From: JAFAZJ01 sp050183765
GTDB lineage: Bacteria > Pseudomonadota > Alphaproteobacteria > Reyranellales > Reyranellaceae
Direction: 5' to 3'
Length of the DNA: 22,807 bases
Assembly: GCA_050183765.1 (NCBI GenBank)
Contig: JBFXAZ010000091.1
Location: 1 to 22,807 of the forward strand
The notes beneath the pieces are model-generated. The model saw nothing but the letters and a program-made list of their open reading frames with translations. It was not told the origin of the DNA and ran no database searches. Numbering within the stretch: position 1 is the first letter of the stretch; every line of letters begins with the position of its first letter. Shown in pieces: positions 1 to 6,147 of this stretch. The translations under genes were made by a program, and so were the position numbers.

Positions 1-164
1 GTCTGATCCTCGATCGGGACGGCGGGCGCCGCGGCGGTGGCGGAACGCGACGGGCGGGCCTGCCGCGGCGCATGGATCACGTCGCCGCCGCGCGGGTTGA
101 GCAGCGAGAAGACCGCGACGGCGGCGACGACGGCGATGCCCGCGATAAGCCAGACCTCCATCAT
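1..164 (-). CDS. Small single-span membrane protein, C-terminus cut by window edge
   Basis: The reading frame starts with two adjacent ATG codons (first at 164) and runs off the left edge after about 54 codons. The first 22 or so residues form one hydrophobic segment (LIAGIAVVAAVAVFSLL), followed by a polar, Ala/Pro/Arg-rich stretch, as in a protein anchored by its N-terminus. The start overlaps the stop of the upstream gene (161-616) in an ATGA arrangement, and a GGAGG lies just before it, so translational coupling is likely. I do not recognise the family; the visible part is mostly anchor. It appears to be the third gene of a leftward operon headed by the CreA-like gene. Confidence 0.6.
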   Translation of the reverse strand, partial: MMEVWLIAGIAVVAAVAVFSLLNPRGGDVIHAPRQARPSRSATAAAPAVPIEDQ

Positions 165-616
165 GCCCTCCAGTGACGCGATGCCTCGACAAGCGTCGTG
201 CTGTCGACGGCGATATCGACGTGCTTGGGCCCGTCGCGATCGGCGGCGATGTAGGGAAGCGTGATGCGCGCGCGGCCCTGGGCCTGCAGCTCGGGCCAGG
301 CCTTGCCGGCGGCTTCGGCGATGCGCGTCACGGCCATGCGGTCGGTGGCGAGATCGATGCCGGTGTCGCGCGAGGCGCGCCGCACCAGCCACTCCGCCAG
401 GGCGCCGATCTGCGCGTTGCGCGTGGTGTCGGCGGCATAGCGGCCGGCGCTCACGCCGTCGGGCGCGATGTCCCAGCGCTTCTCGCCGCCGGGCGGCGGC
501 GGCGCCTTGGGCGGGGCCGCGGCGACGATGTCGTTCGCCGGCCGGCGCAGGGCGCGGAAGGCTGTCGCGGCGGCGATCACGACGATGACGGCCAGGATGA
601 TCCAGATCAGTCCCAT
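161..616 (-). CDS. Hypothetical single-span membrane protein (151 aa)
   Basis: Residues 3-20 are a strongly hydrophobic segment followed by Arg residues (RALRR), which suggests an N-terminal anchor with the rest of the protein either cytoplasmic or periplasmic. Residues about 30-45 are a proline-rich linker (APPKAPPPPGG). The remaining 100 residues look like a compact alpha/beta domain, with helix-like AEWLVRRA and IAEAAGKAW segments and a strand-like ARITLPYIA segment near the end. I do not recognise the family. The gene begins 9 nt after the stop of the CreA-like gene and ends in an ATGA overlap with the next small membrane protein, so the three are probably cotranscribed. The real-gene call rests on operon spacing, the plausible anchor and the full length; function is unknown. 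Confidence 0.7.
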   Translation of the reverse strand: MGLIWIILAVIVVIAAATAFRALRRPANDIVAAAPPKAPPPPGGEKRWDIAPDGVSAGRYAADTTRNAQIGALAEWLVRRASRDTGIDLATDRMAVTRIAEAAGKAWPELQAQGRARITLPYIAADRDGPKHVDIAVDSTTLVEASRHWRA

Positions 617-625
617 CGGCCCAGT

Positions 626-1105
626 CTACATCGGCCGGTTCACCGGCACGACGCTGATCGAGTTGCGCGGCTGGCCGTCGATCACCCTGTCGGTATAGGT
701 CAGATAGACCAGCACGTTGCGCTTGGCGTCGTAGAAGCGCACGACCTGGGTGCGCTTGAAGATGATCGACGCGCTGGCGCTGAACACCTCGCGTCCATTG
801 CGCAGCTTCTTGACCTTGTCGAGGTCGATGGCGCCGATCTGGCGGCAGGCGATCGACGCCTCGCCGGGATCCTCGGCCAGGCCCAGCGCGCCCTTGATGC
901 CGCCGATCTCCGCGCGCGAGAGATAGCAGGCGACGCCCGGGACATCGGGATCGTCGAACACCTCGACCTTGATCTTGTCGTTCGGGCCGATCCACTTGAA
1001 GCGGTAGCTGGCGGCGCCGACATCCTCGGCCGCTGCGCTCAGCGCGACCGACGCGAACGCGAGCCCGACCAGGGCGGCGGCGAGACGGACGAGACGGCGG
1101 TTCAT
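626..1105 (-). CDS. creA: CreA family periplasmic protein
   Basis: The product (159 aa) has a Sec signal peptide (MNRRLVRL, then a hydrophobic core, with cleavage likely after ALSAAA) and a mature domain matching the CreA family: the VFDDPDVPGVACYLSRA block, then GGIKGALGLAEDP and the ASIACRQIG block, and a late VVRFYDAKRNVLVYLTY strand. CreA proteins are conserved in proteobacteria, but their biochemical role is not established. I chose the ATG at 1105 rather than an in-frame upstream start at 1186 because it gives a clean signal peptide and has AGGGAG at a suitable distance. The two conserved cysteines of the mature part (CYLS and ACRQ) could form a disulfide in the periplasm. It heads a three-gene leftward operon and diverges from the secreted protein at 1185. 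Confidence 0.88.
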   Translation of the reverse strand: MNRRLVRLAAALVGLAFASVALSAAAEDVGAASYRFKWIGPNDKIKVEVFDDPDVPGVACYLSRAEIGGIKGALGLAEDPGEASIACRQIGAIDLDKVKKLRNGREVFSASASIIFKRTQVVRFYDAKRNVLVYLTYTDRVIDGQPRNSISVVPVNRPM

Positions 1106-1184
1106 GGCGGGCTCCCTGTGGGCGTGCGCGGGCGGCGCCGTCAGGATATGTGCCCGGTGCCGGTTGGCGGCAAGGGAGGCTCGC

Positions 1185-1610
1185 ATGCGCGGGATCGTGG
1201 TGGTGGCGCTCGCATGCTGGCTCGGCCTGCTGCGGGGCGCCGCGGCGCAGGAGCCGCGCTACGACGCCGGGGCGCAGAGCTGTCAGCCCTACCGCAAGGG
1301 CGTGATCGATCGCCCATGGCAGGTCAGCGCGCCGCGCGGTCCGGTGCCTGTCGGCCAGCCCATCACCGTGGGGCTGCGCGAGAAGTACGGCGAGGCGGGC
1401 ACGCGCCGCCTCGTGCGCGCCCGCATCGTTGGCGCCGCCACGTCGCTCGACTCGAAGCCGGTCGCCATGGTCGATGACACCTTCGTCGACGTCGAGTTTC
1501 CGGACGACTTCCGTCCGAGGCAGGAATTGGGCCCCGGTGTCTACACGGTGCTGTGGCTGCTGGCCGAAGGCGGCGGCTTCCTGGCCTGCGACGGCTTCGT
1601 CGTCCGCTGA
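1185..1610 (+). CDS. Secreted hypothetical protein (141 aa)
   Basis: The protein starts with a clear signal peptide (MRGIVVVALACWLGLLRGAAA, with AQ following), giving a mature periplasmic or exported protein of about 120 residues. The start at 1185 is supported by AAGGGAGG just upstream; an earlier in-frame ATG at 1104 would bury the signal peptide. The mature part has two cysteines (C33 and C135) that could form a disulfide, and alternating strand-like stretches (QPITVGLREKY, RLVRARIVGA, FVDVEFP, GVYTVLWLLAEGG), which suggest a beta-sandwich. I do not recognise a named family. It diverges from creA (79 bp apart) and converges on the gene at 1615, with only 4 nt between the two stop codons. 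Confidence 0.75.
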   Translation: MRGIVVVALACWLGLLRGAAAQEPRYDAGAQSCQPYRKGVIDRPWQVSAPRGPVPVGQPITVGLREKYGEAGTRRLVRARIVGAATSLDSKPVAMVDDTFVDVEFPDDFRPRQELGPGVYTVLWLLAEGGGFLACDGFVVR

Positions 1611-1614
1611 GGCG

Positions 1615-2217
1615 TCAGATTTCCGATTCCGAGCGCAGGCGATCGAGCTCGTCGCGCGTCAGGCGAACGGGCTCGGCGCCGGCGTCGAAGCCGCGCCAGC
1701 CCTGGGCGCGATACTCGCGGGCTCGCGCGGCAGCGTCGACCGGGTCGAAGCGGGCGATGATGGCGCGGGCCTCGGCGGCACGGGCATCCTCGACACGGGC
1801 CACCAGCAGCGTGCCGCCGCGGCGCACGGCCTCGCTATAGACATGGGCGTCCTCTTCGGATTCGCCGGCCTGGCGCAGCACGTCGACCAGCCCGCCGACG
1901 ATGGCGCCCGCCGTGGCGCCGGCGACCGCCCCGGCCGCCGTCGCCGCCAGCCAGCCGGCGGCGATCACCGGGCCGAGGCCGGGAATGGCGACGACGCCGA
2001 GCGCCGCGAGCAGCCCCGTGCCCCCGCCGAGGGTCGCGCCGACCCCGGCGCCCGCCGCCGTGCCGACGTCGTGGTCGGTCTCGCCAATGGCGTCGACCGC
2101 GTCCTTGCTGGCGGCGATGCTGATGGCCTGCGGGGGAAAGCCCGCGTCTTCCAGGGCCCGCACGGCGTCACGGGCGCGGCGATGGCTGTCGAAGATGTGG
2201 CTGATGGTCGTGGGCAT
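1615..2217 (-). CDS. YflT/general-stress-17M-like protein with glycine-zipper segment
   Basis: The first 36 residues (TISHIFDSHRRARDAVRALE, then AGFPPQAISIAA) resemble the small domain found in YflT/general stress protein 17M-type proteins, a beta-alpha-beta unit. Residues about 52-113 are a long Gly/Ala-rich hydrophobic stretch with many GxxxG and AxxxG spacings (GAGVGATLGGGTG, AGAVAGATAGAIVGG), typical of glycine-zipper membrane or oligomerising segments. The C-terminus (137-200) repeats a ferredoxin-like strand (TLLVARVED), ends in a charged helix, and is acidic. The ATG at 2217 has AAGGGGTC upstream. The reading frame stays open further upstream, but that region lies in the next gene. Role in stress tolerance is inferred from the family only. 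There are 47 bp between it and the YkgJ-like gene on the same strand. Confidence 0.75.
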   Translation of the reverse strand: MPTTISHIFDSHRRARDAVRALEDAGFPPQAISIAASKDAVDAIGETDHDVGTAAGAGVGATLGGGTGLLAALGVVAIPGLGPVIAAGWLAATAAGAVAGATAGAIVGGLVDVLRQAGESEEDAHVYSEAVRRGGTLLVARVEDARAAEARAIIARFDPVDAAARAREYRAQGWRGFDAGAEPVRLTRDELDRLRSESEI

Positions 2218-2264
2218 GGGCGACCCCTTCGGCGCGACAACGCAGGCGCAGGGAAGTCGTTGCC

Positions 2265-3005
2265 TTATACCGGCTTCAGGCCTTCCTTGGGATAGGTTCC
2301 GCCGGCTTCCTTCACCGCCGCGCGATAATGCGCTTCGCTGTCGAAGGGTTCGTAGCGCGGATAGTCGCGCGGCGGGCGCTTCACCGGCTCGCCGGTCGAG
2401 GGATCGAGGAACATCGGCTTGCCGTCGCGGCCGATCACCGGGATGACGCGGCCCCAACGGCTGAAGACGCGGCGCATCGAGGCGGAGAAGTCGACATACG
2501 TGTCGAACTCCAGCTTGTCCTTGGCGAAGATGGCCTCGAAGGTGGCGATGAACTCGTCGACGAAGGGCTTCTCGACCAGGCCCATGTTCGAGATCATCCA
2601 GCAGCGGTCCTCGAACACCCAGTAGACGCTGAGCCCGATGAGTTCCTTCTGCCGCGTGAGGTAGGGGAAGAAGGGGAAAGCCCGGCAGGCGATGGTGCGG
2701 TTGTGCCGTTCGCAGAAGGCGGCGCCCTTGCACTCGACGGCGCAGGCGCCGTTGTGCAGCTCGTCGACGATCTGGCGGGTGGCGGCATCGTAGGGCTTGA
2801 AGCGATGCCACAGGTCGGTGCGCGTCTTGAGGAAGGCGAACTCGCTCTTCTCGACCACCGGCACGGCCATCTGGGTCGAGCAGCAATAGGCCGAGCCGTT
2901 GTTCAGGGGCGCGCACTTCTTGCCGCAGTCGAAACGGGACACCGGCGCCTCGAAGCCCTCGTAGAGCTTGGCGAAATCCTCGGGCTTCAGCTTGGGTGAG
3001 GGCAT
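2265..3005 (-). CDS. YkgJ-type cysteine-cluster protein
   Basis: The 246-residue product is dominated by a cysteine cluster in its N-terminal half: C27, C31, C41-C42, C88, C92, C98, C107 and C135, with H101 between. The pattern CxxxC...CC...CxxxC...C...CRAFPFFP matches the YkgJ/Fli(C)-type zinc or iron-sulfur binding proteins (CxxxCxxCC families), whose function is largely unknown. Aromatic residues around the cluster (YWVFEDRCWM) are well suited to a metal site. The C-terminal third (about 140-246) has no cysteines and contains a helix-rich stretch and a DYPRYEPFDSEAHYRAAV segment. The gene stands with its own upstream gap (3006-3100). The ribosome-binding site before ATG 3005 is weak. The metal type cannot be decided from sequence. 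Confidence 0.82.
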   Translation of the reverse strand: MPSPKLKPEDFAKLYEGFEAPVSRFDCGKKCAPLNNGSAYCCSTQMAVPVVEKSEFAFLKTRTDLWHRFKPYDAATRQIVDELHNGACAVECKGAAFCERHNRTIACRAFPFFPYLTRQKELIGLSVYWVFEDRCWMISNMGLVEKPFVDEFIATFEAIFAKDKLEFDTYVDFSASMRRVFSRWGRVIPVIGRDGKPMFLDPSTGEPVKRPPRDYPRYEPFDSEAHYRAAVKEAGGTYPKEGLKPV

Positions 3006-3100
3006 GCGGCTCGGACGTGTTGGGCGGAACGCGGTTCGCTTGTAGCGGTTCCGATTGTTAAGAACCAGTTACGGATTTATTGCCCACGCAATGCGAAGGG

Positions 3101-3766
3101 TCATGCATGGACCCGCCACACCGTGGTTTCGCGCAGGCCGCGGTTCTCGAGCTGCAGCGACGTGGGGATATCGTAGCGCGCCAGCTCCTCGAGCCGGTCG
3201 GCGGTGAAATAGTTGCGGCCCGGGTCGCCGAGCAGCACCAGCCGCCCTTCGGCGGCGTGACCGCGCAGCCAGTCCATGGCGCGCGCGGTCATCTCGCGCT
3301 CGTAGCAGACGTCGCCGGCGATCACGACCTCGGCGTGCGGCGAGGCGGGCGGGCCCTGCAGCCAGTCGGCCTCGCTGGTCTCGATGACAAGCTCGTTCGC
3401 CTCGGCGTTCAGCCTCATGGCGGCGATCGCCACCGGGTCGATTTCGTTGCCGACCACGCGGCGTGCGCCGCAGCGCGCGGCCGCCAGGCTCGCCACGCCG
3501 CAGCCGGCGGCGAAATCGATCACGTGCTTGCCGCGCACCATGTCGGGATGGGCAAGCAGATAGCGTGCCACCGCCTGGCCGCCGGGCCAGCAGAACGCCC
3601 AGTAGGGCGGATCGATGTTCTGCTTCTCGAGCCAGTCCTCCGTCGCCTGCCAGATCGGCAGGTACTCGGCGGCGAGCCACAGCTTCAGCTCCGGCACCAT
3701 CGCCGGCGTGCCCAGCGCCGTGTAGGTGCGGATGAACCCGGCGGGATCGGCGGGCGCCCGCGCCAT
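3101..3766 (-). CDS. ETF-beta lysine methyltransferase (METTL20/ETFBKMT-like)
   Basis: A class I SAM-dependent methyltransferase of 221 aa. The glycine-rich motif I (VIDFAAGCGVASLAAA, residues 82-97), the acidic end of strand 2 (NEIDP, 107-111) and a GDVCYE motif (151-156) at the position of the D/E-x-x-Y/F signature mark the METTL20/METTL21 group of protein lysine methyltransferases. The preceding block DPPYWAFCWPGGQAVARYLL (52-71) is characteristic of METTL20 and its alphaproteobacterial homologues, which methylate the beta subunit of electron transfer flavoprotein. Annotation pipelines often call this a nicotinamide N-methyltransferase-like or PrmA-like protein. The start at 3766 overlaps the stop of ubiA (TGATG, sharing one base), so translation is probably coupled. 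The substrate is inferred from the family. Confidence 0.8.
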   Translation of the reverse strand: MARAPADPAGFIRTYTALGTPAMVPELKLWLAAEYLPIWQATEDWLEKQNIDPPYWAFCWPGGQAVARYLLAHPDMVRGKHVIDFAAGCGVASLAAARCGARRVVGNEIDPVAIAAMRLNAEANELVIETSEADWLQGPPASPHAEVVIAGDVCYEREMTARAMDWLRGHAAEGRLVLLGDPGRNYFTADRLEELARYDIPTSLQLENRGLRETTVWRVHA

Positions 3767-4689
3767 CACAGGCGCGCCGCGAGGATGCCGGCCAGCAGCA
3801 TCCAGCCCAGGACGCGGTTGGACTGGAACTTGCGCAGGCAATCGGCGGGATCGTGCGGCTTCACGGTGCCGACTTGCCATGCGAGATGCATGGCGACGGC
3901 GACGATGCCCAGCCAGTAGGGCCAGTCGAGCCCGGCCAGCCAGCCGCTGACGGCGAAGCATGTGATCGTCGCGGTCGCAAAGACCGTCAACCAGGCCTGC
4001 GGCGCGCCCTGGAAGCGTCGCGCCGTCGAGCGCACGCCGACGATGGCGTCGTCGCGCTGGTCCTGCATGGCGTAGATCGTGTCGTAGACCAGCGTCCAGG
4101 CGATGCCGCCGGCATAGAGCGCGACCGCCGCGGGCGAGACGCGCGCATTGGCCACCGCGTCGCCCATCAGCGCGCCCCAGTTGAAGGCGAGACCGAGCAC
4201 GACCTGCGGCCACGACGTCACGCGCTTCATCAGCGGATAGATCGCGACCACCAGCAGCGAGGCCAGGCCGACGACGATGGCGATGAGGTTGAACGAGGCG
4301 AGCACCGCGGCGCCGATCGCCGCCTGCACCACCAGCCACGTCAGCGCCTGGCCCGGCGTGACCTCGCCGGCAGGCAACGGCCGGTCGCGGGTGCGTTCGA
4401 CCTGGGCGTCGATGCGGCGGTCGAGCAGGTCGTTCCAGGTGCAGCCGGCGCCGCGCATGGCGACGGCGCCGACGAAAAACAGCGCCATCCATACCGCCCA
4501 GGCGATCATCTGCTCGCGCGTCCGCAGCGGCGCGAAGAGGCTGATCGACCACCAGCACGGAAACAGCAACAGCTCCCAGCCGATCGGCCGGTCCCAGCGA
4601 GCCAGCCGGCCATAGGGCCGCGCCCAGGCCGGCAACAGGCGCAGGGTCCAGTGTCGCGGCCGAATGTCGGTGAACCCGTTGCCGGTCAT
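3766..4689 (-). CDS. ubiA: 4-hydroxybenzoate octaprenyltransferase UbiA
   Basis: This integral membrane prenyltransferase (307 aa) attaches the polyprenyl chain to 4-hydroxybenzoate in ubiquinone synthesis. Both Asp-rich Mg-diphosphate motifs are present: N86-D90-D94 (GAGCTWNDLLDRRID) followed by TRDRPLPAGEV, and the second motif YDTIYAMQDQRDD (D203, D210, D213-D214) followed by VGVRSTA. About eight hydrophobic helices span the protein, and GWELLLFPCWWS in the first helix is typical of UbiA. I chose ATG 4689 over the in-frame start at 4827, which lies inside the divergent gene and adds a polar, non-conserved stretch. It diverges from the DUF4399 gene (58 bp apart) and is overlapped by the METTL20-like gene downstream. 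Confidence 0.93.
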   Translation of the reverse strand: MTGNGFTDIRPRHWTLRLLPAWARPYGRLARWDRPIGWELLLFPCWWSISLFAPLRTREQMIAWAVWMALFFVGAVAMRGAGCTWNDLLDRRIDAQVERTRDRPLPAGEVTPGQALTWLVVQAAIGAAVLASFNLIAIVVGLASLLVVAIYPLMKRVTSWPQVVLGLAFNWGALMGDAVANARVSPAAVALYAGGIAWTLVYDTIYAMQDQRDDAIVGVRSTARRFQGAPQAWLTVFATATITCFAVSGWLAGLDWPYWLGIVAVAMHLAWQVGTVKPHDPADCLRKFQSNRVLGWMLLAGILAARL

Positions 4690-4747
4690 GTCGCCATCAT
4701 GGTCGGCGGAAATGCTATGCTCAATCGTCAACCGAGGGAGAGAAGCG

Positions 4748-5179
4748 ATGCGTCGTGCGATTGCGATCCTGTCTACAGCAGCGGCATTGCTCGTGGCCGG
4801 CGTCACGTTGGCGCAATTGCCGCGCACGCCGTCCCCCGCGGGGGCGCAGGTCTATTTCATCACGCCCAAGGATGGCGACGTGATCAGCGGCCCCGTCACC
4901 GTGCGCTTCGGCCTCAAGGGCATGGGCGTGGCGCCGGCGGGGGTCGAGATGAAGGACACCGGCCACCATCACCTGCTGATCGATGTCGCCACCCTGCCGC
5001 CGATGGGCGAGAACCTGCCCAACGACGCGACCCACCGTCATTTCGGCGGCGGCCAGACCGAGACGACGATCACCCTGCCGCCGGGCAAGCACACGCTGCA
5101 GCTCGTGCTCGGCGACCAGAACCACATCCCGCACCAGCCGCCGGTGATGTCGCCGAAGATCACGATCACGGTGAAATGA
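4748..5179 (+). CDS. Secreted DUF4399 protein
   Basis: The 143-aa product has a signal peptide (MRRAIAILSTAAALLVAGVTLA) and one DUF4399 domain: QVYFITPKDGDVISGPVTVRFGL, then GMGVAPAG, then DTGHHHLLIDV and a late THRHFGGGQTETTI block. The histidine-rich turns (GHHHLLID and HRHFGGG) are characteristic of this family and could bind metal, but no function is established. The fold is predicted as an Ig-like beta-sandwich from alternating strands. ATG 4748 is preceded by GAGGGAGAGAAG, and an upstream in-frame ATG at 4664 would lie inside ubiA. It is followed by a hairpin (5194-5221) and then rsmE, 52 bp downstream on the same strand. Confidence 0.85.
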   Translation: MRRAIAILSTAAALLVAGVTLAQLPRTPSPAGAQVYFITPKDGDVISGPVTVRFGLKGMGVAPAGVEMKDTGHHHLLIDVATLPPMGENLPNDATHRHFGGGQTETTITLPPGKHTLQLVLGDQNHIPHQPPVMSPKITITVK

Positions 5180-5193
5180 CCAGGCGCGCCTCT

Positions 5194-5221
5194 CCTTCTC
5201 CCCGCCTGCGCGGGGAGAAGG
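5194..5221. repeat. 12-bp perfect inverted repeat of REP type before rsmE
   Basis: CCTTCTCCCCGC (5194-5205) and GCGGGGAGAAGG (5210-5221) form a perfect 12-bp stem with a 4-nt loop (CTGC). This hairpin has the sequence of an intergenic palindrome that I recall as widespread in alphaproteobacterial genomes. It ends 10 nt before the rsmE start, and its right arm contains the only purine-rich Shine-Dalgarno candidate (GGGGAGAAGG) for that gene. It could act as a repeat element, a weak terminator for the DUF4399 gene, or a translational brake on rsmE. Confidence 0.75.
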
Positions 5222-5231
5222 GCAGTGACCT

Positions 5232-6035
5232 ATGACACCGAGGCTGTTCGTCGAGGACGATCTCGCGCCAGGCACATCGCTCGCGCTCGACGGTGCGCGC
5301 GCGCATTACTTGCGCGACGTGCTGCGGCTGGGCGTGGGCGCCGCGGTGCTGCTGTTCAACGGCCGCGACGGCGAGTGGCGGGCAAGCGTGACGGCTGCGG
5401 CCCGGCGGTCGCTCGATCTCGGCGTCGAGGCGCAGACGCGGCCGCAACGGCCCGAGCCCGACCTGTGGCTGTGCTTCGCGCCGGTGAAGAAGGCGCGCAT
5501 CGACTTCATCGCCGAGAAGGCGACGGAACTCGGCGTGTCGGCGCTGGTCCCCGTGCTGACGCGGCGCACCAGTGTCGAGCGCGTCAATGTCGGCCGGCTG
5601 CGCGCCAATGCCGTCGAGGCGGCCGAGCAGACCGAGCGGCTGAGCGTGCCTGACGTGCGCGAGCCGCAGTCGCTGGAGCAGGTCCTGAAGTCCTGGCCCG
5701 CGCCGCGCCGGCTGCTGATCGCCGACGAGACCGGCGGCGGGCGGCCGATCCTCGATGCGTTGCGCGACGCGCAGCCGGGGGCCTGGGCGGTGATGATCGG
5801 GCCGGAGGGCGGCTTCACGCGCGAAGAGCTGGATCGCATCGCGGGCCTGCCCGGTGTGCTGCCGGTCGGCCTGGGCCCGCGCATCCTGCGCGCCGACACG
5901 GCGGCGGTCGCGGCGCTGTCCTGCCTGCAGGCGGCGATCGGCGACTGGCGTGAGGCGACGCCCCGGCGCTGGCCCGACTATGGCGGTACGGTCGAGCGAG
6001 GAAACCTTATGCGAGCCCCCGGCGAGCAAGGTTGA
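5232..6035 (+). CDS. rsmE: 16S rRNA (uracil-1498-N3)-methyltransferase RsmE
   Basis: A 267-aa SPOUT-class methyltransferase that modifies U1498 of 16S rRNA. The N-terminal PUA-like domain covers about 1-70 (ARAHYLRDVLRLGVG). The C-terminal SPOUT domain carries the trefoil-knot SAM-binding signatures: FAPVKKARIDFIAEKATELGV (82-102), MIGPEGGF (188-195) and LGPRILRADTA (214-224), all diagnostic for RsmE. AEQTERL at 131-137 is the conserved Glu-Gln-rRNA-contact block. The usual variant of the last motif is RILRTETA; here it is RILRADTA, a conservative change. Length is normal for the family. Its neighbour gshA is a recurrent partner in alphaproteobacteria. The start codon is ATG 5232, 10 nt after a strong hairpin. 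Confidence 0.94.
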   Translation: MTPRLFVEDDLAPGTSLALDGARAHYLRDVLRLGVGAAVLLFNGRDGEWRASVTAAARRSLDLGVEAQTRPQRPEPDLWLCFAPVKKARIDFIAEKATELGVSALVPVLTRRTSVERVNVGRLRANAVEAAEQTERLSVPDVREPQSLEQVLKSWPAPRRLLIADETGGGRPILDALRDAQPGAWAVMIGPEGGFTREELDRIAGLPGVLPVGLGPRILRADTAAVAALSCLQAAIGDWREATPRRWPDYGGTVERGNLMRAPGEQG

Positions 6036-6073
6036 GCGCGGGCTCAGGGCTTGCTAGCTACGTCGCCGATCCT

Positions 6074-6088
6074 GGACGCCAGGCGTCC
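6074..6088. promoter_or_regulatory. Perfect 7-1-7 palindrome upstream of gshA
   Basis: GGACGCC A GGCGTCC lies in the 112-bp gap between rsmE and gshA, 60 nt before the gshA start. Symmetry of this size with a single central base suits a dimeric DNA-binding protein. It may also be chance in GC-rich DNA, and I cannot name a cognate regulator. Confidence 0.3.
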
Positions 6089-6147
6089 ACCAACAGCAAC
6101 ACGCCGGCAGGCGCGATCGACCGCGACGCCGGCTGGGGGAACACCAG

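Noticed and set aside
173..1477. A 434-codon plus-strand frame across the creA operon and the secreted protein
   Set aside because: It runs antisense to creA and its downstream gene and out of frame through the secreted protein; translation is Arg/Gly/Ala-rich with no domain.
3006..3100. Possible promoter or terminator between the YkgJ-like and METTL20-like genes
   Set aside because: Only a 5-bp stem (ATTGC/GCAAT) and a moderate AT rise are seen; no -35/-10 pair of good spacing could be assigned.
3853..5235. A 460-codon plus-strand frame opposite ubiA and continuing through DUF4399
   Set aside because: It is antisense to ubiA, which has both Asp-rich motifs, and out of frame with the DUF4399 gene.
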